Source: an uncultured Pseudomonadota bacterium (GTDB taxonomy: Bacteria; Pseudomonadota; Gammaproteobacteria; Burkholderiales; SG8-41). From it: 13,903 nt of DNA. Below, piece by piece: positions 13,601 to 13,903 of the stretch. Below the pieces are notes generated by a model, which had not been told where the DNA came from, searched no databases, and saw only the letters and a list, made by a program, of their open reading frames with translations. Made by a program: the position numbers and the translations under genes. How positions within the stretch are numbered: position 1 is the first letter of the stretch; each line of letters opens with the position of its first letter. Where the stretch lies: contig CAMPGR010000103.1 in NCBI GenBank assembly GCA_946885605.1, positions 1 to 13,903 on the forward strand, read 5' to 3'.

Positions 13601-13700
13601 AGCTCAGCTCGTTGAGCCGGACGAGTTCATCCGCATGGCTGCGCCGCTTGCGCTTTACGGGGCGCGGTGGCGCCTGGGTCTGGCGGCGTTGCAGGGGCAT
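10644..13700 (-). CDS. Soluble hybrid histidine kinase (GAF-PAS-GAF-GAF-HisKA-HATPase-REC)
   Basis: This 1018-aa multidomain sensor kinase has no membrane span and so should be cytosolic. In order: a basic N-terminus (about 1-22), GAF (about 38-185), PAS with PAC (about 193-312, TGMEITERKRFEQAL), GAF (about 320-475), GAF (about 490-645), HisKA with FLATLSHELRNPLAPL (His668), HATPase with N box NVLNNAVKYTPDGG (Asn785), G1 DSGIGM (Asp813) and G2 SLGVGLAL (Gly845). A C-terminal receiver has Asp908-Asp909, phosphoacceptor Asp952 in LLDIGMPGMDG, Thr982 and Lys1004. All catalytic residues are present. No histidine phosphotransfer domain or output regulator is encoded nearby, so the receiver must pass the phosphate to a distant partner or act as an internal brake. 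The start ATG at 13700 has only a weak GAGAG site. A promoter-like element and an inverted repeat lie upstream. Ligands of the GAF domains are unknown. Confidence 0.93.
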   Translation of the reverse strand: MPLQRRQTQAPPRPVKRKRRSHADELVRLNELSSRLWRTQSLREGLEEMLAAAIELLGADMGHVRLLDPVREVLVIAAQRGFHPDFVARFHEVPVGDMSAAARTIRTGERCIIEDLERDADYEPLLPVARAAGFRAVQSTPLVGHDGKVVGIFSTHYRSPYRPAEQDLRKLDLYARQACDFIERCRADEALRSSEERYRAVVESQAEMVCRFRLDGTILFTNAAYAQALNTTPERLTGSNFWTFVPEEERPAVRAQLEALTPDAPVVRIENCFKTSAGERWTLWTNRALSFDDDGRLVEAQSTGMEITERKRFEQALSTNARRMEALYALTDRLQRSGSIEEVYETAMDTIVKALGCERASILLFDEAGVMRFVASRGLSETYRRAVDGHTPWQPDERNARPFGIASADGAELGEQLKAVIRREGIAALAFIPLVNEGRLIGKFMVYYGAPHEFSDDEFDVALTIAYQVAFAVQRRRADEALRVRAAQQHAVARLGELALRERDVQRLLDAATTMVAQTLAIDYAKVLELLPGGEELLLRAGYGWKTAVVGISKVSAGLESQAGYTLLADGPVIVTELAEEKRFSGPPLLLVHGVMSGMSCIIRGPGGSPWGVLGAHARRRIAFTQDDVSFLVSVANILSEALLRHRAEEALRDEDRRKDEFLATLSHELRNPLAPLRNALYLLRRPDGPSVAHETIHEMMERQVNHLVRLVDDLLEMSRISRGAFDLQKERVELATIVRNAIETSEPSSRRAGHRLDVSLPQEPVWLDGDPVRLAQILSNVLNNAVKYTPDGGEISVFARLEQDAVLITVRDSGIGMEPEVLARAFEMFSRGGRPAGRDEPSLGVGLALARRLAEMHGGTISAHSDGVGKGSAFTVRLPLAADQQPVSGCVAPVPVPLPHWRILVVDDNRDAADSLGMLLRVLGADVRIARDGSEALQAFGAYDPAVVLLDIGMPGMDGYEVARRIRSGFPERRAALVALTGWGQDEDRRRAREAGFDHHLIKPADVETLQVLLSSL

Positions 13701-13738
13701 CTCTCAGGATATGGCCGGTACTAAAGCTGCTGTGCCGG

Positions 13739-13760
13739 CAACACGATTCGTTACGTGTTG
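13739..13760. repeat. 7-bp inverted repeat upstream of the hybrid kinase gene
   Basis: CAACACG (13739-13745) and CGTGTTG (13754-13760) are perfect reverse complements separated by eight bases. The repeat lies between the candidate -10 element and the start codon at 13700. It could be a regulator binding site or a hairpin in the transcript leader. Confidence 0.5.
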
Positions 13761-13771
13761 GCGGGCAGGCT

Positions 13772-13800
13772 ATTATTCCCGCGTGCGGCGCGTGGCGCAA
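13772..13800 (-). promoter_or_regulatory. Candidate promoter of the hybrid kinase gene
   Basis: On the minus strand TTGCGC (13800-13795) and AATAAT (13777-13772) are separated by 17 bases. The -10 matches five of six consensus bases and the -35 three of six. It lies about 70 bases before the ATG at 13700. The AT-rich hexamer is conspicuous in this GC-rich stretch. Confidence 0.4.
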
Positions 13801-13903
13801 GGCGAGGCGGCCGGTAACGCTTTTAAGGTCGGGCGGCCCCCCCATCAAGAGGTGCACACGGCAGGCGCTCAACCTTCCCAGGGCGCTGGAATCAGCGCGA
13901 TCA

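Noticed and set aside
12231..13724. 497-codon plus-strand open frame opposite the hybrid kinase
   Set aside because: The opposite strand encodes seven recognisable domains over the same bases. The plus-strand translation shows no known motif and is a typical high-GC shadow.
13627..13872. 81-codon minus-strand frame at the window end
   Set aside because: It overlaps the kinase start in another frame and covers its promoter-like region. The translation shows no motif.

Overview
The window is GC-rich, gene-dense bacterial DNA. Everything in it points to a free-living Gram-negative proteobacterium: an outer-membrane-type OmpA-like lipoprotein, a FixL/FixJ-style two-component pair, a MarR regulator, a TFIIB-type zinc-ribbon protein and a Mrp-type cation/proton antiporter. 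A betaproteobacterium is my best guess, but that is an impression from gene content and composition, not a phylogenetic test. No rRNA, tRNA, CRISPR array, insertion sequence, integrase or phage gene was seen.

Region 1 (144-5758, minus strand) is one compact operon of ten genes. They overlap or abut throughout: five four-base or longer overlaps, three one-base TGATG/TAGTG joins, and one junction with an unclear start codon. In order of transcription it encodes a 47-aa single-span membrane protein, MrpE, MrpF, MrpG, a free-standing MrpA C-terminal module (DUF4040/MbhD plus MbhE-like), MrpB, MrpC, MrpD, a second large D/NuoL-like antiporter subunit, and a 67-aa two-span membrane protein. The full-length fused MrpA of classical seven-gene Mrp operons is absent. 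Its two halves appear to be supplied by separate genes, and the E-F-G-A(C)-B-C-D order matches the antiporter module of archaeal membrane-bound hydrogenases. The two tiny proteins at the operon ends are the least explained parts.

Region 2 (5759-8021) is a short divergent control region with inverted repeats. It is followed on the plus strand by a membrane sensor kinase (MASE1, HisKA, HATPase) that overlaps its FixJ-type response regulator. The divergent arrangement makes the antiporter operon a plausible target of this pair, but the signal sensed is unknown.

Region 3 (8060-8851, minus) holds a MarR-family regulator followed by a small zinc-ribbon protein, probably one transcript. Region 4 (9117-9660) contains two small convergent genes that are visibly paralogous to each other and look like diverged RRM-fold proteins.

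Region 5 (10116-10625, plus) is an OmpA-like lipoprotein with a good sigma70-type promoter and ribosome binding site. It converges on a 1018-aa cytosolic hybrid histidine kinase (GAF-PAS-GAF-GAF-HisKA-HATPase-REC; 10644-13700, minus). An 18-base spacer forming a UUCG-loop hairpin separates the two. The 455 bases at 9661-10115 and the ends of the window hold no gene that I can support.
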